DNA from: Ceratotherium simum simum
Taxonomy: Eukaryota; Chordata; Mammalia; Perissodactyla; Rhinocerotidae
Assembly (NCBI RefSeq): GCF_000283155.1
Contig: NW_004454210.1
Coordinates: forward strand, 7,697,772 to 7,761,771
Length of the DNA: 64,000 nucleotides
Direction of reading: 5' to 3'
Positions within the stretch are counted from its first letter, which is position 1. Every line of letters begins with the position of its first letter. The notes under the pieces are model-generated. The model was not told where the DNA came from and searched no databases. It saw nothing but the letters and a program-made list of their open reading frames with translations. This document shows, in pieces, positions 48,880-61,011 of this stretch. A program made the position numbers and the translations under genes.

Positions 48880-49090
48880 CATGCTAAGACTTGTGGAATG
48901 CCTGCTGTGCACCAAGCACCTTATGTATTCATTTATCCTCTCAACAACATTGGAAGAGAAATATTATTATCCCATTTTATAGATGAGGAAAGGAGGATCT
49001 GAGAGGTTAGGTGACTTGCCCAAGGTCACACAGCTAGTGAATGGCATAGTTGGGATTCAAGCCAGTTCATACCACTGCCCTCTGCAGCCT
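48880..49090 (-). repeat. MIR
   Basis: Reversed MIR with CCCATTTTATAGATGAGGAA, GACTTGCCCAAGGTCACACA and GGGATTCAAGCCAG. Confidence 0.85.
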
Positions 49091-49095
49091 CCTCC

Positions 49096-49140
49096 GTTAT
49101 TATTATTATATTATTAATATATTATTATATTACTATTAGG
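49096..49140. repeat. (TTA)n-rich low-complexity tract
   Basis: Imperfect TTA/TATTA units directly after the MIR. Confidence 0.8.
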
Positions 49141-52100
49141 GGTCTGTCCCAGTCCCTTAAAAGACAGAGTGTATCACCCTACAGACTGATCATTAGTTGC
49201 CAGGAGAAAATGGTAACTGCAGTGGAGAGACCCGACCACTCATCCACCAGGTGATCAAAATGAACATAAGCAGATGGGCATCACCTGTGTTGTCCTCTGG
49301 CCAGGACTAGTCCTGAGGAAACATCCCAGGAACCCAGACTGCGGAATATTCTACGAAATATCTGGCCTCTATTCTTCAAACATTTCAGTGCCACAAAAGA
49401 CAAAGCCTGAGGAGCTGTTCCTGAGTAAAGGGAACAAGAGACACGACATCTAAATGTTGTATGTGGTGCCGGAGGTGATTCTGCCCTGGAGTGGGGAAAT
49501 GCTTTGAGGCCCTAATGGGCCAATTGACAAGCTTGGAATATGGAGTGTAGAATAGAAAACATTACTGCAACAGTGTTAAATTTCCTGAATGTGATAACTG
49601 TGTTGTGGCTATGTCAGAGAATATCCTGTTCTTAGGAAATCCGCACTGAAGTATTAAGAGATAAAGGGGCATGGGGTCTCAAGCTCCTCTCAAATGGGTC
49701 AGAAAAAACAAATATTGCTGCAATATTCCTTACAACAGCCAGCAGAGAGCTAAGCCCACAGCAAATAGAGACTTAAAAATCTTTGTTTTTATTTGATTAA
49801 ACAATCCCTCGGTTTCTTGACATCAAGGAAAATACTTTTCAAAGTGGCTTTCTTGGCTTCTAACACTTCTGCTTCATTTCAGAAAAGGCATAACTAAATT
49901 CTGACCCTTCACCAACCCACTCCCACTCCACCCCCAGCTGCTCTAAGAAAGGGGGAAACCCTACTGCGAACTTGTCTTACTTCATCACCATTCATAAATT
50001 CCTTCATGTTTCCTGGAGATTTATTTGGGATTTTATTACTCTTACCATATTCATAGGGTGAAAAAACAAACTCAGCAGGATATGGCTGAGCACATTCTCT
50101 GCTCTTCTTCTGACCTGCTCCTATGAAAATCTTAAATCAGATTCTCGCTGTATGAGATGGAGGGAACTGAGCGGGGCCTCTCGCTCGAAGGAGAAAGTTG
50201 TCTTTAATTTGACAAATATTGAGCCAGCCGCTGCTTTGTGTGGCACACAGACCTCTTATCTCAGACATTCGAGAGAATAAACACACTCTGTATTACCGAA
50301 CTAAATGTTTTGGAACTACCTCCAGTGTCCTTCATTGCTAAGCCCCAGTTTCCTTAAGACAGAATCGCGTCTTACTTGGCAGGATATACCTATTTAGTCA
50401 GTCTTAGCTGCAAACAGCAAAACCTGCCCTGGATGGTTTAAGCAGGAAAGAAATTACTAAGGGAAGCTTGGGAGCCCACAGAATCCCTAGGAAGGCTGGA
50501 GTCCAGTTGGAGACCATCCAGGCAGGAGCCAGGCCTTCAGCAGGGACCCCCGCCACCTCCCCTTCTGGACATAGCCTCTGCTGCCCACACCTCTGACACT
50601 GGGCACTGGAGACCAGGTGCCCTGCCCAGCTGTGCCTAAAAGCCCCAGGGCTATGCTGCCCCCTGCCCAGGAAAGGATTCCTCTGGGTATCTGCTTTCCA
50701 GGTGGGAGTGTCTGAGGGGCAGATCCTTGCTGCAGGAAAGGCTGGAAGGCTAAGTTAGTGACTTCTGCCTCAAGGAGGCTGGACTTCACAGTGTCGAAAA
50801 GACCCTACATATGGAAAGAGAGTTCAAAAGATGCTTGGTGGCCACCAGCATCATGGCCAACGTCCAATAATATGGCGCCAAGGTGGGAACAGTCAACCCG
50901 GGGAAAATGCCCCATTTCCAGGTTTGCTTGGCATTCATTAGTCTACTGTTTGTCTCTTCAGTCACTGTCTTCTCTCTCCTCTGTCTGCTATTGTTCTGGC
51001 AGTCGAAGGCTTATTCTGAATATGAAGAAAAATCTGTAAAACCCTCAAATCTTAGTTCTAAAGTGAACCTTTGAGGAAGAGACTGGGAGTAATAACTCTT
51101 CCAAGCACCTTGAAACCTGTTGTTTACAGATGAGGAAAAGGAGCCGAGAAATGTGGGATTTGCCCACAGCTATTGCTGTCTATGCTACTGACTAGGACCA
51201 GGATTTTCTAGACTGTGCTTTGGACAGTATTAATAGGTGGTGGCCAGAGAGAGGCAAGGAGGCAATGATTAAGAGAGAGACAGACTTTGCACTGGATCAA
51301 GTCCACTCGGTTTCCTTCCTGCAGGGCCTCTCGGAGACTTGAATGTGCTGCAAGGGAGACGGATGCAGCATTCGGACCATAGAGCACACTTGGGTTGTAA
51401 GGGGTCTCGCTGGCACGTGGGTTTCACAGAACACCCTTGGGGAAATACTGCCTTACCCCATGCTGCCTCTTACCCAGGTTAGAACTCTGCAGACAGAACA
51501 CTTAACTTCTGCAAATTCAAAACTCAAGAGACTTGCACGCAAATGCAAGTGATTGTAAATGTCATTGGTTTCAGACCTTTGAGGGCTACTTTCAAAGGGG
51601 AAGGAAGGAACAACACACTGCAGACGTTCAGTCCCTTTTAAGTTCTCTTGAATGTCTGGGAAGTTGCTTTTCCTCAGCCACCATTTGACGTCGGAAATGC
51701 AGCTTGAGATCTTGAAACAATGGGACCCCTGATCTTAAAGCAGGCTTTAAGGTTAAATGATTGTAACTAACGCAGGATAAAATAATGGTATCTACTGAGG
51801 AAAAAAAAAAGATTTGTTTCCTACAATGTCAATGTAATGCATATGACATTTCAAATGCGCTTATTTTGCACAAACTGAAACGAACATTGTCATGAGTTGG
51901 TTTTTGTTTTGTTATTTTGTTTTTTGGTTCACTGTCAAATTCAACTTGACAGACTATCTTCCAATTAATTTAACACATATACGTGTATAAAACTTGCAAA
52001 AACTTTGGCTCCCACGCGAGCTGGCCCTCAAACCCCTCGCCAGAACAGCTGCACAAGGCTGACTCTTCCAACCGCAGCAGACCATTTGGCTTAGTAATCC

Positions 52101-53830
52101 TTGGTGCACTTTATACTGAGATAATTGCGCAGCCTATTAAAATGCCCATCAGTCTTACTTTTTAAAGGTGTTTGTTTGGTTCTATCCCAAGGGCCATTAA
52201 GATGTCAAAAAAAAACCCATCTCGGAGGTGTGGCCCACAGCATCAACCTCACCAATCCCTTCTTTGATATTATAAAAGCACTGAATTGTGAAGGTCACCA
52301 GACACCAGCCCAGTTCCTCTGAAAGTGTCTGCTGGAGACTCCCTCATTTGGAATGGGTTTTGATTAACTGAAGAGATCATTTCATACTTTTTAGCAGTAT
52401 ATTCACTTCTTTTAAACAGCAGTTTTAAAAAAGTAATGAATTATTTTCAACAAGATCATAAAACCCATTTAATCCTGTCACGGAAAACTAAAGGCAAATT
52501 GGCAGTGTGAATGGCCTTATGGTAAAACTTGCTGGACATATTTTTAAACAATTTACGTATAGGCCTTAATGTGTCTAAACATCCAGAAACCAAAGAGGAA
52601 TCTGTTTCCAGGATCTTTAGACCGAGCCAGGCACTCCACCCGCTCGGTTGTTTTTCTTGGTCTTCTCATCTCATGCGAAAACATTCAATCCAGGTCCTAA
52701 CCCTCAACTATCCCATGAGTATGTGAATTACAGATTCTTGCACATCTGAAGTACTTTCTTGTGGCTTTTTTTGGTTTTGCTTTGTTTTGTTTATCCTACA
52801 CAACTTCCTTCCTTCCTTCCTTGCCTTTGCTCCCCAGGGCTTTTTGAGATAGGCTAACCACTAATCATGTCCTCCTGCAGCAGCAGCAACAGGACACCCA
52901 GATCCAGGCACCTCCCCCTGCTCCTGGCCAAAGGGGGATGTCAGCAATAATGGCATCTTAAACAACACTGCTATTCCCGGCATGGAGATCTGGGAAACAT
53001 CCTTGAATTCAGAGAGCGAGTTTAGCTGCTGCTTAAGTGACACACAGCTGCTCTGCATGGGAGCAGAGTTACTGTCTCCCAGAGACAATGCCCCTTGCAG
53101 GTTTTAGCCTCTGCAGACGTGCCTTCCATTAGGTTGTCCTCGTCGAGACAGTCACTCTAAGAGCTTGCTCACGCACTTGCCACTCTCAGAGCATTCCACC
53201 CAGCACAAATTCTTAGGAGATTGAAGCGATTCGCATGTTTCCCCTCCCCAAGTGTTCTTCCCAGGGCCATCTGGATTCCAGGGGCCACTGCTAACCTTAA
53301 TTGACATTCTTTCCATTTCTTGCCTTCCTGTTGAGTGGAGATTTTGAAAACTCCATTGACTAATTTGTCAAGTTCTGATCTAAATTCAGGGCCTTGGACC
53401 AGAATGAACACCTGCTAGGCAAAAACTAAGCCTAAAAAAAAAAAAAAAGCCCAAACTTGATAAATCCTAAGTGTGACAAGCTCCTCTGGATTTAAATGCC
53501 TGTGGCCAGCAAGCCATTCATTTGTTCACTCCCAGAGCTTCCACTTAATTTTCTTCATGGGAATGGTTTGCTATAAACAGAAGAGCAAGCTCTTATGGGG
53601 CACTTCATGTCAAAGCGCTTTTCTAATGGCACTTGGGGCGGCAACCACTCCAGGCTGGGGGCACTCTCCTCTGCCCGAGTTAAATTAAGCCACACAAAAG
53701 ACAAGTGCTTTTCCCACGGCCTCTGAGTGAGGGGTGGAGTCAAGACAGGGTCCTGTGCTGATCAAAGCTTTGAGAGACAGAGGGAGACTCGGATGACCAC
53801 CGCACAGAACCATCACAGGGTGTTGGAGAA
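49141..53830. other. Intergenic, repeat-poor, no gene recognised
   Basis: No ERE, L1, L2 or MIR copy that I can identify, apart from short low-complexity runs (for example CTTCCTTCCTTCC near 52808). Scattered short open frames have no recognisable domains. It is a plausible place for conserved non-coding elements. Confidence 0.5.
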
Positions 53831-54045
53831 GCAAAGGTGGTGTAGTCGAGAGATGCTTGAGTTCAACTCTGCCTCGACAACTTCTAGCTCTGGGTCCTTG
53901 TTCCTGTTCCCTTACCTCTGCAGTCTGTTTCCTCATCTATAGAGTGAAGATGATAGCTCCCACTTGAATTAATGAGAATGCTGGTCAAGTGCTTTCAGTA
54001 CAGCTCCCGGTACTGAGTGGGTGCTCAGTCAGGGGTGACCATCAC
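53831..54045 (+). repeat. MIR
   Basis: Forward MIR: GGTGGTGTAGTCGAGAGATG, GTCTGTTTCCTCATCTATAG, GTACTGAGTGGGTGCTCAGT. Confidence 0.75.
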
Positions 54046-54589
54046 AGCTTTCTGTTGTGCCATCATGACTGTTGTTATTGCTTCCTATGTGACTCCTTGA
54101 ATTACTGTAGGGCCTGATGACCCCTGCTGGCTTAGCTCACAGAAAGTCACGGAACTTGAACAGTTCAATAAACACTTAAGATGCCTTCTTGTTCTCTGAG
54201 AGGCAGTAAACTGAGGCAGGAAAATGCACTTCCCCTCCAAAAGGGATTTGAAACAAAGGCCCTTTGAAACAGATGAGACAGGCAACACTTTCCTTTGTGA
54301 GGAGCATTAAGGTACGATATTAAAGGAAGCCAAGCCGATTTTCTCAAGGCACACAGTAGGACCCCTCGAGAGACAAACGGAGAGTCCAAGAGTCCCTGCT
54401 GGCTAAGTTCTAGGTGGGAAAGCCTTTGTCTTCATTCTCTTAGAAAACTCCTAATTAAGTGAAAGCTTTGGAAAAATAGACCCAGATTTTTATCATTTAG
54501 GCTGTAGCTTAATTCTGTACAAAATTCCCCTGGTTTCTGATTCATGTTCTTCCAAGTACAAAGGAGCCCTTCTAAGAATGTCACCTCAA

Positions 54590-54675
54590 CTTCTGGAAGT
54601 GGGGCCAGGTATCTGCCTTGTAATTAGCTCCCCAGGAGATGATTCTCAGGCACCCCCAAGTTTGAGAACCACCAG
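54590..54675 (+). repeat. MER5-like fragment
   Basis: GCTCCCCAGGAGATGATTCT then AGTTTGAGAACCACCA resembles the end of a MER5 element. Confidence 0.5.
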
Positions 54676-54679
54676 CCTG

Positions 54680-57600
54680 AATGCTGCTGGAAAAGCTAGG
54701 AGAGGAAGGGGGTGTAGGGAAGGGAGAGGGAACACCTCGGAGACTCGGAATCCTTTCTTGGTTTAGATGGAAATAGTTCACACGATATTGTCACAAATCC
54801 AAGCTATCTGGGGTAAATGGTTTCCTCGTCTCTCCTCCATAAATCAGTGTGGACGGTCTTGGCCAGGTCCGCTCCTTGCGGGTTGGGCAGCTGTGAGTCA
54901 AGCGAGGAGTTTATCTCCTCCCCTTCCCCTGACCTTGTCCTGCCTTTTGCAGATGCAGTTCCTTCCCTGTCTGCCTCACAGCTAATTATTTTAGCAGACA
55001 AGCTCCGAGCCTGAAGAAAATGGGGCATATTCTTGAAAGTAATAACTGTACTGAAACTCAGTGGGAAAAGTCCCTCCTTTGGTCCCAGCTTCTGAATAAA
55101 ATCAGCTAGTGGAGCGAACTCCCATTTGGTTCAGTTTGCCACTCAGCAAATCTTTCCTTCTAAGAGTTTAAGATGGTCTTTAGTAAATTTGATTTTATCC
55201 TGTCATTTCAGGGAACTTGGGAACAGCAAACGTTTTTGTGATTTGGGCCATATTCACAAGTTTTCCAATCTCAAGGATGCGACGGCGGGGGTGGGGGTGG
55301 GAGCGCCATAAATCCAAATCTCTTTAGACTCCTAAAACATGGGAATTTCATTACATAAATCTTTCCCCTCACATATTTGTTCAAAAGACCCACATATGCA
55401 ACAAAACAAAGAAAACTCATTTAGAATGTTCAAGGAAGCTTTTCTTATCGTTTTTAAAAGTACCTGAGAGAGGATTTTTGTTGGCTCACACCACAAATCT
55501 TAGCTTCTTTTGAATGGTATGAACAGAAAAAATGTTTAAGGCATAAAAGAGTGCTATGTATATGAAACGGAAAAAAGAAAGAATTTTCAGCCCACTCTTT
55601 CTGAGATTGGTAGAATTAACCAAAACTAAAGAAATAAACATGAAATTCTTACACCATTTTAAAAGAACAGTAGCTTGAAGTTAGAAGGTCGTTTTCCTAG
55701 CACCACCTCCACCTGTGTGTTTGAGAAAAGGCAAACAGCAAACACTGATACCCCCAAAATACACATTATGAACAGCATTCTGCTTTCGGGGACCTTATGA
55801 CATAAAAACCGACTGAAAAATCACAAGAGATTTATTGATAGCAGTCATTAAAATGACTATTGGTCATTACGAACAATTAAACACTTCCACTTTGGGACGA
55901 ATTTCAGGTCAACATTCAGAACTAACGAGGCCTCTAAACATCTGATATGCATTTTCAGCTGACTGTACCATTTCATATTTCCATTTCCATTTCACCATCA
56001 GAGGTGGTGCTTAAAAGGCTGAAGGATATTTGCTGTGTGCTCTGGAGTGAAACAGAAAATTTAAGAGAAGCTTTCACAGTGAAAACAGTGGGAATGAAAC
56101 ATTCAGGCAAACAAATAACAAGAAAATGCATCCAGCATCAACTATACATTCTTCACCTGGAGACCTCTAAAGCTTACTTGTCTGGGCTGCGGAAGAATTA
56201 TGTTCAGAAGATAAACGTTACTTCCTACTCACCCAGAGGATCCATCAAACTCCTTCTCAGAGAGGGTTCCTGCATTGGAAATGAACCTCCTCCTTACCTG
56301 CAGCTGATTACTTATTTAATATACAGCCACCGCATGCCTGCCTCTCTCCTCTTCTCTGTTTAAATCTCTGGCTAAAATTATCCTTGTCTAAAAGTGCATG
56401 CAGGGGTAAGCTTTTCTCTCTCGCTTTCTCTCTAGCAGCTATCGACTAAAATAATAAATTCCACAAACTTTCAAATTTTGGAACCAATTGGGGTTATACT
56501 TAAAAAAAATCAATACTTGAGAGAACCGTATATAGGTGGTCTCCAAGTTGCATCTAAAAATTTGTTTGTATGTCAGTTGCATGGAACTTGAGACACAGAG
56601 ATTTCCTCTCCAGAAGTAAAGCTACATCTGGTAGGTTGGTTCCTTGGCCAGACCACAAATCATTCTAATCCTTCGGGCAGCTGGATTTAGCACTGGCTGT
56701 ACTAGCTTGAGTTCAGGGAGCTGGGATCCATGCAAGTCAGAAGTGAGGAGAAAACATCTCTAAAAACAATTTTGAAATAAGCAGTTTGCTCTGGTTATGT
56801 CACCCCTTTTAGCCCCCAGCTCCCATCTAAATGGCCCGGAAAGAGTGAGCTTGCCCTAGTCACTTCTTCACATTCCCTCGGGAGTCGGCCTGTTTTTCTC
56901 CACTGCACACCTTAGGCCAAACTTACAGACCTTCCCTTCACTTACATCACAAGGAGCTGCTAATCTTCACTAGGTGTCAGTTTGTCGCTGGACTTCTTTC
57001 AATGCACACACATGTGTAAATGACCAACGGTGCTTTAACCTTCCCAGAAGAATTTGCACTTTGAGTAAAGGATGTTATCACTCACCTGAACTGAGGATTT
57101 GTTTGGGGGAGGTGGGGTGAAAGTCAGCGCATGGCCGACCAACACCGCTCAGAGTTGGGTTTCCAGGCCTTATTCCAATTTCACTTCCGAACCTATTTGC
57201 TAAAAGCTCCATGAGTTTTCAGAAGAGCGAGGCAAGGGCACGCAGGTGTGGGCCGGGGGAGCCGGGGGAGCGGTTCCTACTTGGGAGCCTGCTTGTCCTG
57301 CTAATTTCCTACAGCAGGGTAGGGAGAGCTCTGGGGGTCAGGAGCAGCAGCACAGCTGGAAGACAGGCAAACCAGCCCTCAGGCCCCAGAGAGTGGACTT
57401 GCGTAGGTCCGGAGCGAGGCTCAGGAACCTGCGCTTTCAAACACTCCGTGTGATTCTGACTTTGGACTGAGAAAGACATTGAGGGGCAGATCATTTGACT
57501 ATATTTTAAATTTAGGTAATTACACTCTACATCATTTCCTATAGGATACTTAACATATTCAACTCCACCCAAACCACTAACTAAAAACAAAACAAACAAG

Positions 57601-58159
57601 CAAAATGACCTCCCTAATGGGGCATCAGGTCCTTCAAATTGCACCTCGTCATCATAGTTTTAGGTTCCAAAAACTACATTCCTTTTCAATAGCTCTTAAA
57701 TTTAACTAATGCCAGAAGCTTTCAAATGTAGATCTAAGAAAGAAAACGCAACACACATACGTTTGGAGGCAGATTGAAGGTTTCAAATCATGGGGTCAAA
57801 TGTACATTATCACTTAATTTCCACATTTAAGCCTCAGTTAAGGCCCAAATTTCTTACTCTTCAAACACTAAATTGGCATGAAATATGAACATACGTGTAA
57901 GAGCAATTAATGGAAGTAGTTCTTACTCAGGAAATCCTTCGATTTGGTTTCCTAAAGTAAGATAGGCCTTTCAATTCTCTTGTGCATATTTTATGATCTG
58001 CCTAAAAAAAAATCCCGTCCTCTGCACCATATCAAGGTGCTCGTTTAACAAAAAGATCACATTAATACTGCGGCAGGGCTTAACTTCAGAAGTTCCTCAA
58101 CTAATTGCTTAAAATGTCAACCTTTATTTGATATTAATACATTTGCATTCAAATATTTA
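54680..58159. other. Intergenic, repeat-poor, no gene recognised
   Basis: A/T-rich unique-looking sequence. No transposon copy, RNA gene or coding exon recognised. Confidence 0.5.
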
Positions 58160-58164
58160 TAATC

Positions 58165-58417
58165 TTTTTTTTTGTTTTTTTTTCCTGAGGAAGAACAGCC
58201 CCTGAGCTAACATCTGATGCCAATCCTCCTCTTTTTTTCTGAGGAAGATTGGCCCTGAGCTAACATCCGTGCCCATCTTCCTCTACTTTATATGGGACGC
58301 CGTCACAGCATGGCTCGACAAGCAGTGCGTCGCTGCGCGCCTGGGATCCGAACCGGCGAACCCCGGCCACTGCAGCAGAGTGCGCGCACTTAATCGCTTG
58401 CGCCACCAGGCCGGCCC
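58165..58417 (-). repeat. ERE-type SINE (first of an adjacent pair)
   Basis: T-rich tail at left and head GGCCGGCCC at right. A short duplication TAATC (58160-58164 and 58418-58422) is the best flank. Confidence 0.9.
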
Positions 58418-58426
58418 TAATCATTC

Positions 58427-58683
58427 TTTTTTTTTTTTTTTTTTTTTGCTGAGGAAGACCGGCTCTGAGCTAACATCTATTGCCAATCCTCCTCCTTTTT
58501 TTTCTTCCCCAAAGCCCCAGTAGATAGTTGTATGTCATAGTTGCACATCCTTCTAGTTGCTGTATGTGGGACGTGGCCTCAGCATGGCCAGAGAAGCAGT
58601 GCGTCGGTGCACGCCCGGGATCCGAACCCGGGCCGCCAGTAGCGGAGCACGCGCACTTAACCGCTAAGCCACGGGGCTGGCCC
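58427..58683 (-). repeat. ERE-type SINE (second of an adjacent pair)
   Basis: Reverse copy inserted immediately beside the first. The 9-bp duplication TAATCATTC (58418-58426 and 58684-58692) is exact. Confidence 0.95.
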
Positions 58684-58692
58684 TAATCATTC

Positions 58693-60459
58693 ATTTTTTA
58701 TGCATGGAATTCTTATTCTTGAGAGTTGGGGCCCTCTTTTTTCAAACCTCTATTCAAGGAAGACAAAGCAGCTCACTCAAGTTTTCTTTTTACTAATCTT
58801 TAAAAAAAAAAACATTCATCAGGCAAAAGCTCAACTGGATGTTAACATGTTAACGGCAAAACGCACTGTCTCCCTTGGGCTTGAAAGCAACTGTATCATC
58901 CTTGTGATTGGTTCCTGCACCTCCCAAACTCAAAACCTTTCAATTGGTCCACACAAACATAGTTAAAATACTCTCTAATTCTTCTATTTCAAAGAAAATT
59001 ATTTGCAGAGTCCTTTCCAATCATTCCTTTTTCCTCTAGTGGGTGGAAGGAACTGAGTGTAGATATGAGAGAGGACAGGAACTCTGTTCTGCCAAAGGGA
59101 AGAGAGAAATCATTTGGACTCCCCTACCTAGTTAGATATTTTACATCTGCACATAACACAAATTGAGATACTTCTAATAGGTACAAGACTGACTTTATTT
59201 TTGTCACTGCCACGGTGCAGATGATTTAAACAAATGTAACTATAGTTTATTAGCTTCTTTCTCCCTAACTTCAGATGTTATTTAAACAATACAGAGCATG
59301 ATGCATTAGGATGCTTTTAAAATGTTAAGTTTAATGTGAAAATCACTGGAATTTATATAATAGCTGCCTTGTTTACATCCCCCTAGCTGGTTTATTTCTA
59401 TTCTATGGCTAAGGTTACTTGCAATATAGCAGTCAACGTCAGTAATTTGGCCTCACACTTGCAAATATGCTCTCCCAGGTCCTTCCTGCTACCTCTTCCT
59501 CCTACCTCTATGTAGCATTTTCAGTCTTTTAATCTTTCAAGGAATTTGAGCTGTAGGAAACAAGTGACCTTACAAGGTAAGGTATTGTGGGCAGTTGGCC
59601 AATTAGTCCAAGGTTAGATAGCATGTTAACTATTGAGCTAAAATCAACTCTTGAGGGAGTTTCTAGTTCACTTTGATTGGATACCCTTTGTGATGGTTCT
59701 AAAATTAGTACAGTTAATAAACTCAATTGTACAGGGGTCAAAGTTTGTGGGTGGAGGAAAAAAACGAAGAGCAAGGAGACAGTCACTCCATCAACGACGA
59801 TACCTTACGCAGCTCCCCGTATTCATTCCTCTGTAACAGTGCAAAGAGCTGTCACAGTATTCTTTTGGCAGCTAAGAGAATAGATGAAAGACCCCGGAGG
59901 AAGTCCTGAGGGACTCTCGCCATGAAGGGAGCAATGAGGTTCAAGCATACAAGTTCATGAAGAAGGAAAAACAAAAATACTTGGTTTACTCCCTAGCCCC
60001 CATCCTGAAAGGCTAGTATAAAAGCAAGAAAGGGTCAGTTTAATAAATTTTCATCCTTCTCTAGTTGTTTTGTTAAAAATAATACGCCTAACAGTCTGCA
60101 GATGAGCTAAAATGTCCTTGAAGAGAGGCATGTTACATATTGGTCTGTCTAGCATTCCTAATACTGCAAAAGCCACCTTAAATCTTCCGGGAAAAACGGT
60201 GTGCTCAAAGAAAAAATCTCTAATGTAGCTGTAATTTGCTCTTATTTCTATTTCTTTTTCCTTATATATTTAAAACCATACCAGAAATAAACAGGTTTTC
60301 TGGTCACATAACAGAACAACACTGAACTGAAGCTGGCCTAACAACTAGCATAAAGCTGTCGATCCACCCTGCATTAGCAAAAATGAAAATACGAATAAAA
60401 TAGAGAAAATGAAACCAAAGAGAAAAACTATAAGAGGAAAAACAAAGACAAAATTCAAA
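58693..60459. other. Intergenic, downstream of ACTR2
   Basis: A/T-rich, no repeat or gene recognised. It could hold an extended ACTR2 3' UTR if the signal at 59194-59199 is used. Confidence 0.55.
59194..59199 (-). terminator. Possible distal ACTR2 poly(A) signal
   Basis: AATAAA on the - strand followed by a T/G-containing AGTCAGTCTTGT. It would give a 3' UTR of about 3.8 kb. Confidence 0.3.
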
Positions 60460-60479
60460 TTTACTTTGAAAAATCTGGT

Positions 60480-60485
60480 TTTATT
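60480..60485 (-). terminator. Likely ACTR2 poly(A) signal
   Basis: AATAAA on the - strand, 2,488 bp after the stop, followed on that strand by T-rich sequence. This is the preferred end by length. Confidence 0.5.
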
Positions 60486-61000
60486 TTCTGAATCAAAAAG
60501 AAGTGTATCCATGTTCAATTTAGAATGCTTAACTTTCCATTGATCTCTTCAAGTACTTTCCACATATTGTTAACAGTGCTCAGAACTGTGTGGAAGTTAA
60601 CATCCAATACCATGTTTTAGAGAAAAAAGTTTAACTATCGGATCTCTTTCTAAGAAACTCTTCTCAACGGCCAAAGGATTGGCAATTTTAATTTAAAAGG
60701 AAAAGATTTTTAATCATTATTGGAAATTTAAGTGACAATGGTTTTCAAGAGGTAAAAATCAGATCTCTTTTAAAACAGAAAAAATTTTAATTTCTGAGGG
60801 TCTCATACCTGACAACTCCAGTTAAACATAATACATCCCCCACCCCCAAAATTACTAAATGTATTATTTCACCTTGGAATAGGAAAATTATACAATGAAA
60901 TTTTTAAATTATACTATATATATTAATATACCATTTTAACTGTCATGTTTGCTAGCAGAATTACCAAATTCTACATTCAAGGGACAAATGATAAATGCTC

Positions 61001-61011
61001 TTTATTTTATT
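61001..61011 (-). terminator. Tandem AATAAA signals in ACTR2 3' UTR
   Basis: Two overlapping AATAAA hexamers (61006-61011 and 61001-61006) on the - strand, about 1.97 kb after the stop. Candidate alternative cleavage point. Confidence 0.4.
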
